Part shown: piece after piece, positions 1 to 6,812 of the stretch
Layout of the letters: every line of letters starts with the position of its first letter
How positions within the stretch are numbered: position 1 is the first letter of the stretch
Assembly: GCA_947464365.1 (NCBI GenBank)
Contig: CANHWS010000041.1
Coordinates: 1 to 16,437, forward strand
DNA: 16,437 nucleotides
From: Cytophagaceae bacterium
Lineage (GTDB): Bacteria > Bacteroidota > Bacteroidia > Cytophagales > Flexibacteraceae
Direction: 5' to 3'
The notes under the pieces: generated by a model
Seen by the model: the letters and a program-made list of their open reading frames with translations, nothing else
Database searches by the model: none
What the model was told of the DNA's origin: nothing
Translations under genes and position numbers: made by a program

Positions 1-1134
1 GACAACCCCGAGCTATTGCATGCCCAGTCCCTCGGCCTCAAGGTCTATAGCTACCCAGAGTATGTTTATCAGCAGTCCCTTAACAAGCAGCGGATCGTGA
101 TTGCAGGTAGCCATGGCAAAACCACCATCACGGCCATGATTATCCATGTCCTGGCCTATCACAACCGCAAGGTGGACTACTTAGTTGGTGCCCAGCTCGA
201 AGGTTTTGACACCATGGTAAAGCTCACTGACGACGCCCCTGTCATTATTATCGAGGGGGATGAGTACTTTACCTCTCCGTTGGATCGTGTACCCAAGTTC
301 CTGAAGTACCATCACCATATCGCTTTGGTTAGCGGCATCGCTTGGGACCATATCAATGTTTATCCAGACTTTGAGGTCTATGTCCGACAGTTTGACCAAC
401 TGGCAGACGCAACTCCTAAGGCAGGCACTTTGGTTTATAATGAAGACGATGGTGCAGCGACGGCTGTCTGCAACAAAGAGCGCGAGGATGTTACCTTGCT
501 TGATTACTCTTCCCATCCACACGAGATCATCAATGGGGAGACCTACTTAATCGGTGCTAATAAGCAAAAAGTAAAAGTTCCCTTCTTTGGCGACCACAAT
601 ATGCACAATGCTGCAGGGGCCAAGGCTGTGCTGAGCAAGATGGCAATCACGGAGGATATGTTCTTGCAGGCCATAAGCTCTTTCAATGGTGCTGCCAATA
701 GGCTGCAGCTTTTGGGCTATAATGACCAGACCCGCATTTACAAGGATTTTGCCCATGCACCTAGCAAGGTCAACGCAACCATCGATGCTTTACATAAACA
801 GTTCAAGGGCAAAAAGTTGATTGCCGTGCTTGAGCTACACACCTTTAGTAGCCTTAACAAAGACTTTTTGCGTCAGTACACAGGGACCATGTCAGGAGCT
901 GATTTAGCATTAGTCTATTACAGTCCACAGGTTCTGGCCCACAAAAAGTTACCTACCCTGAGCCCAGCTGAGGTCGGTGCAAGTTTTGATACCCCAGTCG
1001 AGGTCTTCACTGATACCCAACTGCTGTTTAACCACCTAAAAGGGCTCGATTATAGCAACAGTAACCTGCTGCTCATGAGCTCAGGCAACTTTAATGGTAT
1101 GGAGCTGGAAGGGCTGATACGAGAAGTCCTCTAG
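1..1134 (+). CDS. mpl: UDP-N-acetylmuramate:L-alanyl-gamma-D-glutamyl-meso-diaminopimelate ligase (Mpl), 5'-truncated by the window
   Basis: Cytoplasmic Mur-family ligase that reattaches the recycled murein tripeptide to UDP-MurNAc using ATP. The frame is open from base 1 (DNPELLHAQSLG...), so the start lies outside the window. The 377 residues present lack about 75 N-terminal residues compared with the usual length of about 450, that is, most of the UDP-binding domain. Visible signatures are the ATP P-loop GSHGKTT at fragment residues 36-42, the EGDEY motif, AWDHINVYP in the central domain, and DFAHAPSKV at the start of the C-terminal ligase domain. The SYPEY segment and the HAP motif fit Mpl better than MurC, whose equivalent is closer to YGHHP. 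A strong terminator follows 15 bases after the TAG stop, so this is the last gene of its transcript. Confidence 0.9.
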   Translation, partial: DNPELLHAQSLGLKVYSYPEYVYQQSLNKQRIVIAGSHGKTTITAMIIHVLAYHNRKVDYLVGAQLEGFDTMVKLTDDAPVIIIEGDEYFTSPLDRVPKFLKYHHHIALVSGIAWDHINVYPDFEVYVRQFDQLADATPKAGTLVYNEDDGAATAVCNKEREDVTLLDYSSHPHEIINGETYLIGANKQKVKVPFFGDHNMHNAAGAKAVLSKMAITEDMFLQAISSFNGAANRLQLLGYNDQTRIYKDFAHAPSKVNATIDALHKQFKGKKLIAVLELHTFSSLNKDFLRQYTGTMSGADLALVYYSPQVLAHKKLPTLSPAEVGASFDTPVEVFTDTQLLFNHLKGLDYSNSNLLLMSSGNFNGMELEGLIREVL

Positions 1135-1148
1135 TATTTTTCCTCCTG

Positions 1149-1179
1149 AAGGGTGCCTCAAATTGGCACCCTTTCTTTT
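1149..1179 (+). terminator. Rho-independent terminator of mpl
   Basis: GGGTGCC (1151-1157) pairs perfectly with GGCACCC (1165-1171) around a 7-base loop. The stem can be extended by two A-T pairs and is followed by TTTCTTTT. It lies just after the mpl stop and before the MFS gene, so the two are probably separate transcripts. Confidence 0.9.
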
Positions 1180-1226
1180 GGCCCTAGCCCTAGTGTCTTT
1201 TTATTTCCATTACCATTATCACCACT

Positions 1227-2522
1227 ATGAACAAGACAGAAAAACTAATGCTATTCTCGCTAGCGGCGTTGCAGTTCACGAACGTGCTAGACTTTATGAT
1301 CATGGCCCCGCTTGGGCCCCAACTGATGCGTTCGTTCGGTATCACGACCCAAGAGTTCGGCTATTTATTGAGCTGCTACACCATTAGTGCCGGGGTCAGT
1401 GGTTTCATCAGTGCCTTTTTTGCTGACCGGTTTGACCGCAAAACTCTATTGTTCTGGTGTTATGTAGGCTTCCTGATCGGAACCTTACTATGTGGCCTAG
1501 CACCAAGCTATGAATTCCTGTTGTTTGCCAGACTGTTTACAGGTGCCTTTGGCGGCATCCTAGGTGCTACTTGCCTCAGCATTGTAAGTGATACCGTGCC
1601 GATGGCACGTCGGGGGCAAGCGATGGGCCTAGTAATGGCATCGTTCTCATTAGCCTCAGTACTTGGCATTCCGATGGGGCTCAAACTTGCGACCAGCCTA
1701 CCCCTACTAGGCTGGCATGCCCCATTCCAGGTATTGGTAGTTCTCGGTTTACCCATCCTTATAGGTATCAGGCTTTGGGTACCAAGTGTAAGGGGACACC
1801 TGCTTCGAGATACCCCACGCGAGACACCATTTCAGATCCTAGGTAATGTTGCTAATGATCCCAATCAACTTTGGGCACTCAGCCTCATGGCTTTGATGAT
1901 GTTTGGGCAGTTTATCATCATCCCCTTCATCAGCCCTAGTATGGTTTTCAATGTCGGACTCAGTGAGGCAGACCTGCCCCAGATTTACTTCTTTGGTGGA
2001 TTGGCTACCATTTTCACCGGTCCACTGATTGGCAAATTGTCGGATGTCACTGGCAAAAAGAAGATTTTTGTCGTGATCGCACTACTATCCATAATCCCGA
2101 TTTATTTCATCGCCAACTTAGGTGTTGTAAGTATCTGGTTGGCCCTAAGTGCCACCACTGGCTTTTTTATATTAAGCAGCGGGCGTGGCATTGTTGCATC
2201 AGCTTTGGTTACTAACACGGTAGAGCCAAAGCACCGCGGCAGTTTCATGAGTATCAACAGTAGTGTGCAACAGCTGTCTGCCGGGATGGCAACCTTAGTT
2301 GGCGGCATGATTGTAACAAGGTCCGTGACTGGTCACCTTGACCAACTACCCGTCATCGGATTTATATCAATTGGGGTGTCTGTCGTAGCCATCTACATTA
2401 TAACCAAGGTTAAAAATTATCAGGAACCAGCGTTGGACCTAGAGCCTTTAACACCTACAGATTTGGTAGCTGATCTGTTAGATGATGAAACCGAGCTAAG
2501 TACCAAAGGAAGGACAGCCTAA
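1227..2522 (+). CDS. Major facilitator superfamily transporter, DHA1/AraJ-like exporter
   Basis: A 431-residue inner-membrane protein with about 12 hydrophobic segments in two halves. The loop between helices 2 and 3 carries a form of the MFS motif A, FADRFDRKTLL (residues 65-75). The equivalent loop in the second half is GPLIGKLSDVTGKKK (265-279). The first helix contains LDFMIMAPLGPQL, a pattern of the drug/sugar-efflux (DHA1) group. The C-terminus ends in a short acidic cytoplasmic tail (about residues 399-425). I cannot name a substrate from sequence. It stands alone: a terminator precedes it and hairpins follow it. The ATG at 1227 is chosen because the first helix follows directly; there is no clear Shine-Dalgarno sequence, and no convincing TAnnTTTG promoter in the 47-base gap between the mpl terminator and the start. 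Confidence 0.85.
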   Translation: MNKTEKLMLFSLAALQFTNVLDFMIMAPLGPQLMRSFGITTQEFGYLLSCYTISAGVSGFISAFFADRFDRKTLLFWCYVGFLIGTLLCGLAPSYEFLLFARLFTGAFGGILGATCLSIVSDTVPMARRGQAMGLVMASFSLASVLGIPMGLKLATSLPLLGWHAPFQVLVVLGLPILIGIRLWVPSVRGHLLRDTPRETPFQILGNVANDPNQLWALSLMALMMFGQFIIIPFISPSMVFNVGLSEADLPQIYFFGGLATIFTGPLIGKLSDVTGKKKIFVVIALLSIIPIYFIANLGVVSIWLALSATTGFFILSSGRGIVASALVTNTVEPKHRGSFMSINSSVQQLSAGMATLVGGMIVTRSVTGHLDQLPVIGFISIGVSVVAIYIITKVKNYQEPALDLEPLTPTDLVADLLDDETELSTKGRTA

Positions 2523-2558
2523 AAGCACCCTATCCTAAGTAGGTGTTGCCGACAACAA

Positions 2559-2606
2559 AATGGACCCAAAACCTGATAATCAGGAAATTGGGTCCATTAT
2601 ATTTAA
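2559..2606 (+). terminator. Probable terminator of the MFS gene
   Basis: A two-tier hairpin: the outer stem AATGGACCCA (2559-2568) pairs with TGGGTCCATT (2589-2598), and the inner stem CCTGA/TCAGG (2572-2576/2580-2584) has a 3-base loop. The downstream T tract is weak (TTATATTT). On the minus strand the stem is followed by TTGTTGT, so it could act in both directions. Confidence 0.7.
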
Positions 2607-2644
2607 AAAAGAGACATCCTTCTCATCCAGTATACTGTGTCTCT
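2605..2644 (-). terminator. Rho-independent terminator of the 169-residue membrane-protein gene
   Basis: Read on the minus strand, AGAGACA (2644-2638) pairs with TGTCTCT (2616-2610), followed by five T. The stem begins inside the TAG stop codon (2645-2643). The loop holds a 10-base palindrome, CAGTATACTG (2628-2637). It faces the hairpin at 2559-2598 between two convergent genes. Confidence 0.75.
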
Positions 2645-3152
2645 ACTCCTCTTCTGGGAAAACCATGCTCAGCTTCTGGACAAAGAATCGAAAGAACGGG
2701 AGGATTAACAGCAACAGGAAAACATAGCCCACATAGGCATACCAAACGGGTAATAGACGGTAATCAGGGTCCGAGCTGTTAGGGGTGCGCAGGCCTAGGA
2801 AAAAGACCACCAACCAATAGTTGGCCACCGACCCACAGCTAAGCATCCAGTTGGTCAAGATGGCTTTAAGTTTGCGATAGCGGTACTTAGACCCAACCCA
2901 ATACTGCCTTGCAGGGACCATTATGATGGTAGGAGGCAGAAGTGGCAACATCCGAGACAACAAGTACCAGAGGATGTTAGTCAGAAATAAGATGCCGACC
3001 GAGGTGTAGAAAAACTGATCCCTAGTGATGGAGGTGAGGGCATCTATGTTGCCCATATTGACGACATCATTGATCTCGGTATAGGTAATTAGGATGGCCC
3101 CAAGGACCCCTAGGCCAGACAAGATCCAGAGTAGTCGGTAGATGTTACGCAT
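2643..3152 (-). CDS. Hypothetical four-helix integral membrane protein
   Basis: I do not recognise this family. The 169-residue protein has four hydrophobic segments at about residues 7-25, 47-72, 103-121 and 136-156. Between the second and third lies a basic, aromatic loop (ARQYWVGSKYRYRKLK, about 81-96), presumably cytoplasmic by the positive-inside rule. It ends in PEEE. The ATG at 3152 is preferred over the in-frame ATG at 3230 because the latter adds 26 residues that overlap the putative promoter at 3228-3235 and precede the first helix. It is the last of three minus-strand genes, 102 bases after the HU/SPOR gene, and ends in its own terminator. Membrane location is well supported; function is unknown. 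Confidence 0.65.
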   Translation of the reverse strand: MRNIYRLLWILSGLGVLGAILITYTEINDVVNMGNIDALTSITRDQFFYTSVGILFLTNILWYLLSRMLPLLPPTIIMVPARQYWVGSKYRYRKLKAILTNWMLSCGSVANYWLVVFFLGLRTPNSSDPDYRLLPVWYAYVGYVFLLLLILPFFRFFVQKLSMVFPEEE

Positions 3153-3227
3153 GGTTATATTTCTGCCCCTGATGTTGATGGGAGCAGGTATCAAGACAAT
3201 CACTGAGACCCGCTGGGCGATGGGATG

Positions 3228-3235
3228 CAAAAGTA
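3228..3235 (-). promoter_or_regulatory. Possible Bacteroidota -7 element for the 169-residue membrane-protein gene
   Basis: On the minus strand the sequence reads TACTTTTG, a full match to TAnnTTTG, about 76 bases before the ATG. No TTG sits 17-23 bases upstream. An inverted repeat GGCCA-A-TGGCC (3238-3248) overlaps the spacer. One matching element without its partner is weak evidence. Confidence 0.4.
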
Positions 3236-3254
3236 AGGGCCAATGGCCGATAAC

Positions 3255-4355
3255 TTACGGCTTCAGCAGAAATAGCTTCTCTTTGAAGTTACGTTGTTTC
3301 TCTTTTATGAAAGCAGCGGCTTCTGCCTCGGTATCAAACTGACCAATCGAAACCTTGTAAAGTTTGCTACTACCAGATGGGTCAAGGACGTGTGTATCTA
3401 AGCCTTCTGCCGCGAGACTTTTACTTAGGTTATAGGCGTTATCAGGCACTCCAAAGCTACCAACGATTACGTTGAAAACAGGCTCGCCGGATTTGTTAGA
3501 TTTGGATGCGCCTGTAGCCTTGGTTGGGGATGGAGCAGCTGCGGGTGCGGGTGCTGGTGCAGGTTTTGATTCTGATGCAGGCTTCTCGGCAGGTGCTGTT
3601 GTTTTAGCCGGCTCTGCAGCTGGCTCATGACTGGGTTCGGTAGGTGCCTCGGTTGTGGACTCAGGCAATTGTGTCACCACTTCGTCTTGATGGGAGGGCT
3701 TACCCTTACGGTTGAAAACAACACCTTCTTCATCCTCTTTGACACCCGCATCCATTGCCTTTTTCTGGTTTAGGAGGTAAAGGATACCTGTGAGGGCAAC
3801 CACACAACCAAGGATCAGCACCCAAATCAGGAGGGAACTCCCCTTCTTCTTAGGTTCGCTACCTATGTTGTCGGTTGTAGTACTGCCAGATTGAGCAGGG
3901 CTTTCGGATGAAGTAGTAAGTGATTCATAACTAACTTGAGGATCGACTTTAGGAAGGTCCACAGCAAGCGAAGGAAGGCCATAGCTATCCGCCGAAAAGT
4001 TAGCATCATTGGTGGGTACAAACGTGATGATTCCTTTGTTATCCTGACGAAACTCGCCAAGGCCATCAAGTTTGAAAACAACCTCTTCCGTCAGACGGTA
4101 CTTTACCTCAGCTACAAAGTATCTCAGCTCATTTTCTGCCTCAGCGATCGTGATACCCTCACCTTCTGCAATGTGACCAGTAAGTACCGAAGGATCGTTT
4201 GATAGTTTAGGATCGAAGCTAATGACCGTACGTAAAGGCACTAAATAGCCATCCGTTGCGCTAGCCATAACCTCGTCCTTGACAAAGGCGCCAAGGTCTG
4301 GCACGACGACCACTTTGTGCTCAAACAATGCTGACTCTAGATATTGGATAACCAT
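3255..4355 (-). CDS. HU-CCDC81 and SPOR domain-containing transmembrane protein
   Basis: A 366-residue single-pass inner-membrane protein. Residues 1 to about 60 (beginning IQYLESALFEHKVVVVPDLGAF) match the first bacterial HU-CCDC81 domain. Residues about 63-130 match the second (AENELRYFVAEVKYRL, then the FKLDGLGEFRQDNKGIITF hairpin). A serine-rich stretch precedes a transmembrane helix at about 174-195. A periplasmic low-complexity linker rich in Pro, Ala, Glu and Thr runs from about 229 to 290. A SPOR domain fills about 293-366 (FNVIVGSF... LYKVSIGQFDTEAEAAAFI). SPOR domains are known to bind peptidoglycan stripped of stem peptides, often at division sites. The HU-like part would lie in the cytoplasm; whether it binds DNA or protein is not known to me. 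It sits 98 bases after the barrel gene, with no clear promoter in between, suggesting co-transcription. Confidence 0.88.
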   Translation of the reverse strand: MVIQYLESALFEHKVVVVPDLGAFVKDEVMASATDGYLVPLRTVISFDPKLSNDPSVLTGHIAEGEGITIAEAENELRYFVAEVKYRLTEEVVFKLDGLGEFRQDNKGIITFVPTNDANFSADSYGLPSLAVDLPKVDPQVSYESLTTSSESPAQSGSTTTDNIGSEPKKKGSSLLIWVLILGCVVALTGILYLLNQKKAMDAGVKEDEEGVVFNRKGKPSHQDEVVTQLPESTTEAPTEPSHEPAAEPAKTTAPAEKPASESKPAPAPAPAAAPSPTKATGASKSNKSGEPVFNVIVGSFGVPDNAYNLSKSLAAEGLDTHVLDPSGSSKLYKVSIGQFDTEAEAAAFIKEKQRNFKEKLFLLKP

Positions 4356-4453
4356 AACGGGGATTTTCCTAAAACGGTTGATGGACCTTTGGTACTATTG
4401 TATTGGGCGGATATTGACTACGAAACCTTCGGGCACTCAGCGCCAATAAAGTG

Positions 4454-6124
4454 CTATTTACTAGGTGGTAGAAGTGTAAAGCTACCGCCGATCATGAATA
4501 AGATGCCCCGGGTTGGGTAATACAAATATCTTTGATTTTGCTGATTAAGAAGGTTGTCCAGGTCAGCAAAGGCCGTGAACTTCTGGTTGATTATGTACTG
4601 AGTCCTTAAGCCCAAGTTAAGCATGCCAGGCACTTTAACCTCCCCTGCGTTGAATGCGGCTGGGGCCAGCATATCACCTTGATAGTTCACTCTGGCGCTG
4701 GTGTGCCACTCTGGAGTGACTTTGTAAGCAAAACTTCCTCCTAGTTTAAGAGCTGGCAGGTGCCAAGGTTTGGCTGCATCTCCCATTTTGTAGTTATTAA
4801 ACTCAGCCGTTAGTTGACCCTCGGCCTTGTCGGAGAATTTATAGCCAGCTGCAGCAATTACCTGAAGCTGATTAACCGTCCCACGATCATACAGAATGCC
4901 AAACCGACTACTGTCTGAGAATTGGTTGTAGAATAACGGGAGATTCTGTAGTTGACGGTAGGCTACCCTAGCCTTGATATTGAGTGCTTTAGTCGGTGCG
5001 ATGTCAAGTCCTCCGTAAACATCTAGCTTGCGGTTGGTGTGGGCAAGCGCAACATTGGGCGCCAACCATGGATTGACGGCAACTTGTTGCTGTAGGGTCT
5101 GTTTGTCAAGATCGCCGGTGATGCCAGCTTCAAGACTAAGTACCTTCGGGATCAGGACCAAGTTGGCCTTGATATTAGGATAAAGATGAAACCGTGGGGC
5201 GTTGCCGAAGGTATCGTTGTCGAGCGCAAGGCCAAAGCCAAGCTCGATGCTGAGATCTCCCATCTGACGGAAGTAAGTTGGGCGTAGCCAAAGGGCGCTA
5301 CGAGCCTGATCGCTGCTATCTGTGCGGCGGCTGTTGAAAAGCAATACTGTGGTTTTGATGCCACTAATGCTGTCAAGGTCATACCCTAGATTTGTATGAA
5401 AATCTAGCACATATTCTTTGGCCTTGTAGGCGTCGTTCATGTTGCTAAAGTTAACACCAGCTGCCCAGCTAAAGGGACCCGTCTTGAGGTTCTGGCTAAA
5501 GTTAACTTGGGCCTTAATAAACTGAAAGAACTGCCTAACAGAGTCCTCGCCTCTTTCGGTCTCTTTCGGCAGACCATAGAAGTTGTAACCATCCCGACGA
5601 TACTCCAGTGCCCCATCGATGATTACAGGGTCCGAATAATAGGTGGTGTACCCTCTTAAGAAATTTTCGTTGTAACCTGATGCAACCTTGCGCTCTGGCC
5701 CCTGGAACAAAGCGTAATGTTTGCCATGAAGCCCCCAAGATATGTTTTTCTTGACGGAGCTACGGTACATCAGTTCGGCATAGGTTGCGACTGGAAGGCC
5801 AAAACCTGCACGAAGGTGCAATGCAGGATAGGTAGGTATGGTCTCACCCTTCATGGTCAAGACCTTGATTTTGGGCTCCGACTCGGGTAGCTTGACGTTG
5901 TACTCGACGTAGTTGTACTTCTGTTTAGGAACGACAACTGGCTTAACAGGCAGAGGCACTCTTGTAGGATCAGGCAGAATCTCTGGTAACGTGATCGTCC
6001 GGCTTTTGTCGATCGTAATCTGGAGGTCCTCAATTTCACCACCAGAGGTCTGGGCCTGCACGATGGTCGTGAGCCCAACCAAGGCTGTGGCAGCAAAAAG
6101 GATGCGGGAGCAAAGAGAGGTCAT
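4454..6124 (-). CDS. TonB-dependent-receptor-like outer-membrane beta-barrel protein without plug domain
   Basis: A 556-residue exported protein. The ATG at 6124 is chosen because it starts a good signal peptide (basic start, hydrophobic LFAATALVGLTTIV, cleavage likely after VQA at residue 24). In-frame codons further upstream would add 41 residues ahead of it. Mature residues 25 to about 80 are acidic, then proline-rich (LPDPTRVPLPVKPVVVPKQ). The rest alternates polar and hydrophobic residues with frequent aromatics, typical of outer-membrane strands. The end resembles the last strands of TonB-dependent receptors (FADLDNLLNQQNQRYLYYPTRG... FMIGGSFTLLP). I see neither a plug domain nor a SusC-type carboxypeptidase-like domain, so it is shorter than true receptors. 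The substrate is unknown. It has its own promoter at 6277-6311 and heads the minus-strand envelope block. Confidence 0.75.
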   Translation of the reverse strand: MTSLCSRILFAATALVGLTTIVQAQTSGGEIEDLQITIDKSRTITLPEILPDPTRVPLPVKPVVVPKQKYNYVEYNVKLPESEPKIKVLTMKGETIPTYPALHLRAGFGLPVATYAELMYRSSVKKNISWGLHGKHYALFQGPERKVASGYNENFLRGYTTYYSDPVIIDGALEYRRDGYNFYGLPKETERGEDSVRQFFQFIKAQVNFSQNLKTGPFSWAAGVNFSNMNDAYKAKEYVLDFHTNLGYDLDSISGIKTTVLLFNSRRTDSSDQARSALWLRPTYFRQMGDLSIELGFGLALDNDTFGNAPRFHLYPNIKANLVLIPKVLSLEAGITGDLDKQTLQQQVAVNPWLAPNVALAHTNRKLDVYGGLDIAPTKALNIKARVAYRQLQNLPLFYNQFSDSSRFGILYDRGTVNQLQVIAAAGYKFSDKAEGQLTAEFNNYKMGDAAKPWHLPALKLGGSFAYKVTPEWHTSARVNYQGDMLAPAAFNAGEVKVPGMLNLGLRTQYIINQKFTAFADLDNLLNQQNQRYLYYPTRGILFMIGGSFTLLPPSK

Positions 6125-6174
6125 GTACCTATTAAACAGTGGGGTCAACACAGCGTTTTCTGAGAACATTTGTC

Positions 6175-6198
6175 GCGAAACGCTGATCAAGCGAAACG
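6175..6198. repeat. Short direct repeat in the leader of the barrel gene
   Basis: GCGAAACG occurs twice (6175-6182 and 6191-6198) with an 8-base spacer containing the palindrome TGATCA. The 16-base period puts the two copies roughly one and a half helical turns apart. It lies between the predicted promoter and the start codon of the barrel gene. Confidence 0.5.
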
Positions 6199-6276
6199 TT
6201 TGATTGCCTCTTGGTGTGTGTGTAGAGTGACTTTTAGCGGGGTCCAAACGAGGTCTACAGGGTCACTTTTATCTGA

Positions 6277-6311
6277 CAAACATAACAGAAAATCGTCGTA
6301 ATGGCTGCAAA
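6277..6311 (-). promoter_or_regulatory. Bacteroidota-type promoter of the barrel gene
   Basis: On the minus strand, TATGTTTG (6284-6277) matches TAnnTTTG fully. TTTG (6311-6308) lies 23 bases upstream, at the long end of the reported 17-23 base spacing. The predicted transcript has a leader of about 145 bases before the ATG at 6124. The promoter is downstream of the terminator at 6346-6382, so the barrel gene does not depend on transcripts from further upstream. Confidence 0.65.
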
Positions 6312-6345
6312 CCCACCAAACAACTCGCGAGAGTCCAGACGGCCT

Positions 6346-6382
6346 AAAAAAAACGCAGGCTGGGACCAAGGGTTCCAGCCTG
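6346..6382 (-). terminator. Strong minus-strand terminator not attached to any coding gene
   Basis: Read on the minus strand, CAGGCTGG (6382-6375) pairs with CCAGCCTG (6363-6356). A G-T and three further pairs extend the stem to 12 continuous base pairs around a 3-base loop. It is followed by CG and eight T (6353-6346). The nearest gene upstream on this strand is beyond alaS, so the terminator points to a non-coding transcript. Confidence 0.85.
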
Positions 6383-6506
6383 AAGCACTTTACAATTATA
6401 TCTCCACTTCTTTGATCTTAAACCTAGCTTGTTAGACAAGTAAGGTAATAATATCGTAGCCAGAGCGTTGACCTATTCCTGAAGAAATAGGACACCTCTT
6501 TGCTAC
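6346..6506 (-). ncRNA. Putative structured small RNA, about 160 nt
   Basis: Inferred from signals; no known family recognised. A full TAnnTTTG element (minus strand, 6516-6509) is followed at once by a nested hairpin. GTAGC (6506-6502) pairs with GCTAC (6460-6456), AGAG (6499-6496) with CTCT (6465-6462), and CCTATT (6491-6486) with AATAGG (6477-6472), closing on an 8-base loop. A second nested hairpin follows: ACCT (6446-6443) with AGGT (6425-6422), and CTTGT (6440-6436) with ACAAG (6432-6428), with a 3-base loop. An unpaired purine-rich linker (about 6421-6383) leads to the terminator. No credible reading frame lies inside. A -33 TTG is not evident, which is the main weakness. It could instead be the end of a longer leader-like transcript from the alaS upstream region. 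Confidence 0.6.
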
Positions 6507-6508
6507 AT

Positions 6509-6516
6509 CAAACATA
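6509..6516 (-). promoter_or_regulatory. -7 element of the putative small RNA
   Basis: The minus strand reads TATGTTTG, identical to the -7 element proposed for the barrel gene. It ends two bases before the first stem of the small RNA. No TTG occurs 17-23 bases upstream, so the element may need an activator or may be fortuitous. Confidence 0.5.
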
Positions 6517-6812
6517 AGTACTGCCTAAATAGTGCAGGCTTGCATTTCGACGTCTAGGTAAACTGACCTGACAGACAGATCGCTTTTGGCGACAAAGCCA
6601 AGGATAGAGGTATTGGCTTAGACCAAATCACCATTTTTTGTTCTGTTTTTATGTCAACCGATAAAACAGGACAAACAAGTAGGTATTAGCCTTATTCTGC
6701 GGGTTTTGTGCCAAGTTGGGTGCTAACTTGCGCCTTCGTTACCTTCATCTAGATAAATTCTAGCCACGTCCTCATTAGGTCGTAGGCCTGTACTCTACAA
6801 AAGCCATTAGCC
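6517..6812. other. Non-coding region upstream of alaS
   Basis: No gene is visible on either strand. It contains several possible hairpins: GTCT..AGGT / ACCT..AGAC (6552-6576), TTGGC/GCCAA (6586-6601), CAAGTT/AACTTG (6712-6730) and CTAGA/TCTAG (6749-6763). An imperfect direct repeat, AGGTATTGGCTTA (6608-6620) and AGGTATTAGCCTTA (6681-6694), is also present. The alaS promoter should be here, but I find no full TAnnTTTG match on the plus strand. The closest is TAACTTG at 6724-6730 behind TTTTG at 6704-6708, with too short a spacer. Confidence 0.5.

Noticed and set aside
6125..6247. N-terminal extension of the barrel protein from the codon at 6247
   Set aside because: It would place 41 charged and polar residues ahead of a good signal peptide; the ATG at 6124 is the natural start.
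6187..6369. Small minus-strand protein of 60 residues
   Set aside because: It runs through the terminator T tract and the barrel promoter, and has no recognisable features.
6356..6382. Similarity of the plus-strand GGACCAAGGGTTCC hairpin to a hairpin in E. coli 6S RNA
   Set aside because: The similarity is limited to a short self-complementary stretch. The T tract shows the functional strand is the minus one, and the long rod with a central bubble typical of 6S RNA is not visible.
6540..6601. SRP RNA-like CAGGTCAG on the minus strand
   Set aside because: The GGAA tetraloop and the asymmetric loop of the SRP RNA core are absent.
6344..6620. Riboswitch (cobalamin, TPP, SAM or FMN type) controlling the barrel gene
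   Set aside because: None of the conserved core sequences I know is present, and a well-matched promoter lies between the terminator and the barrel gene. An attenuator for that gene is therefore less likely than an independent RNA.
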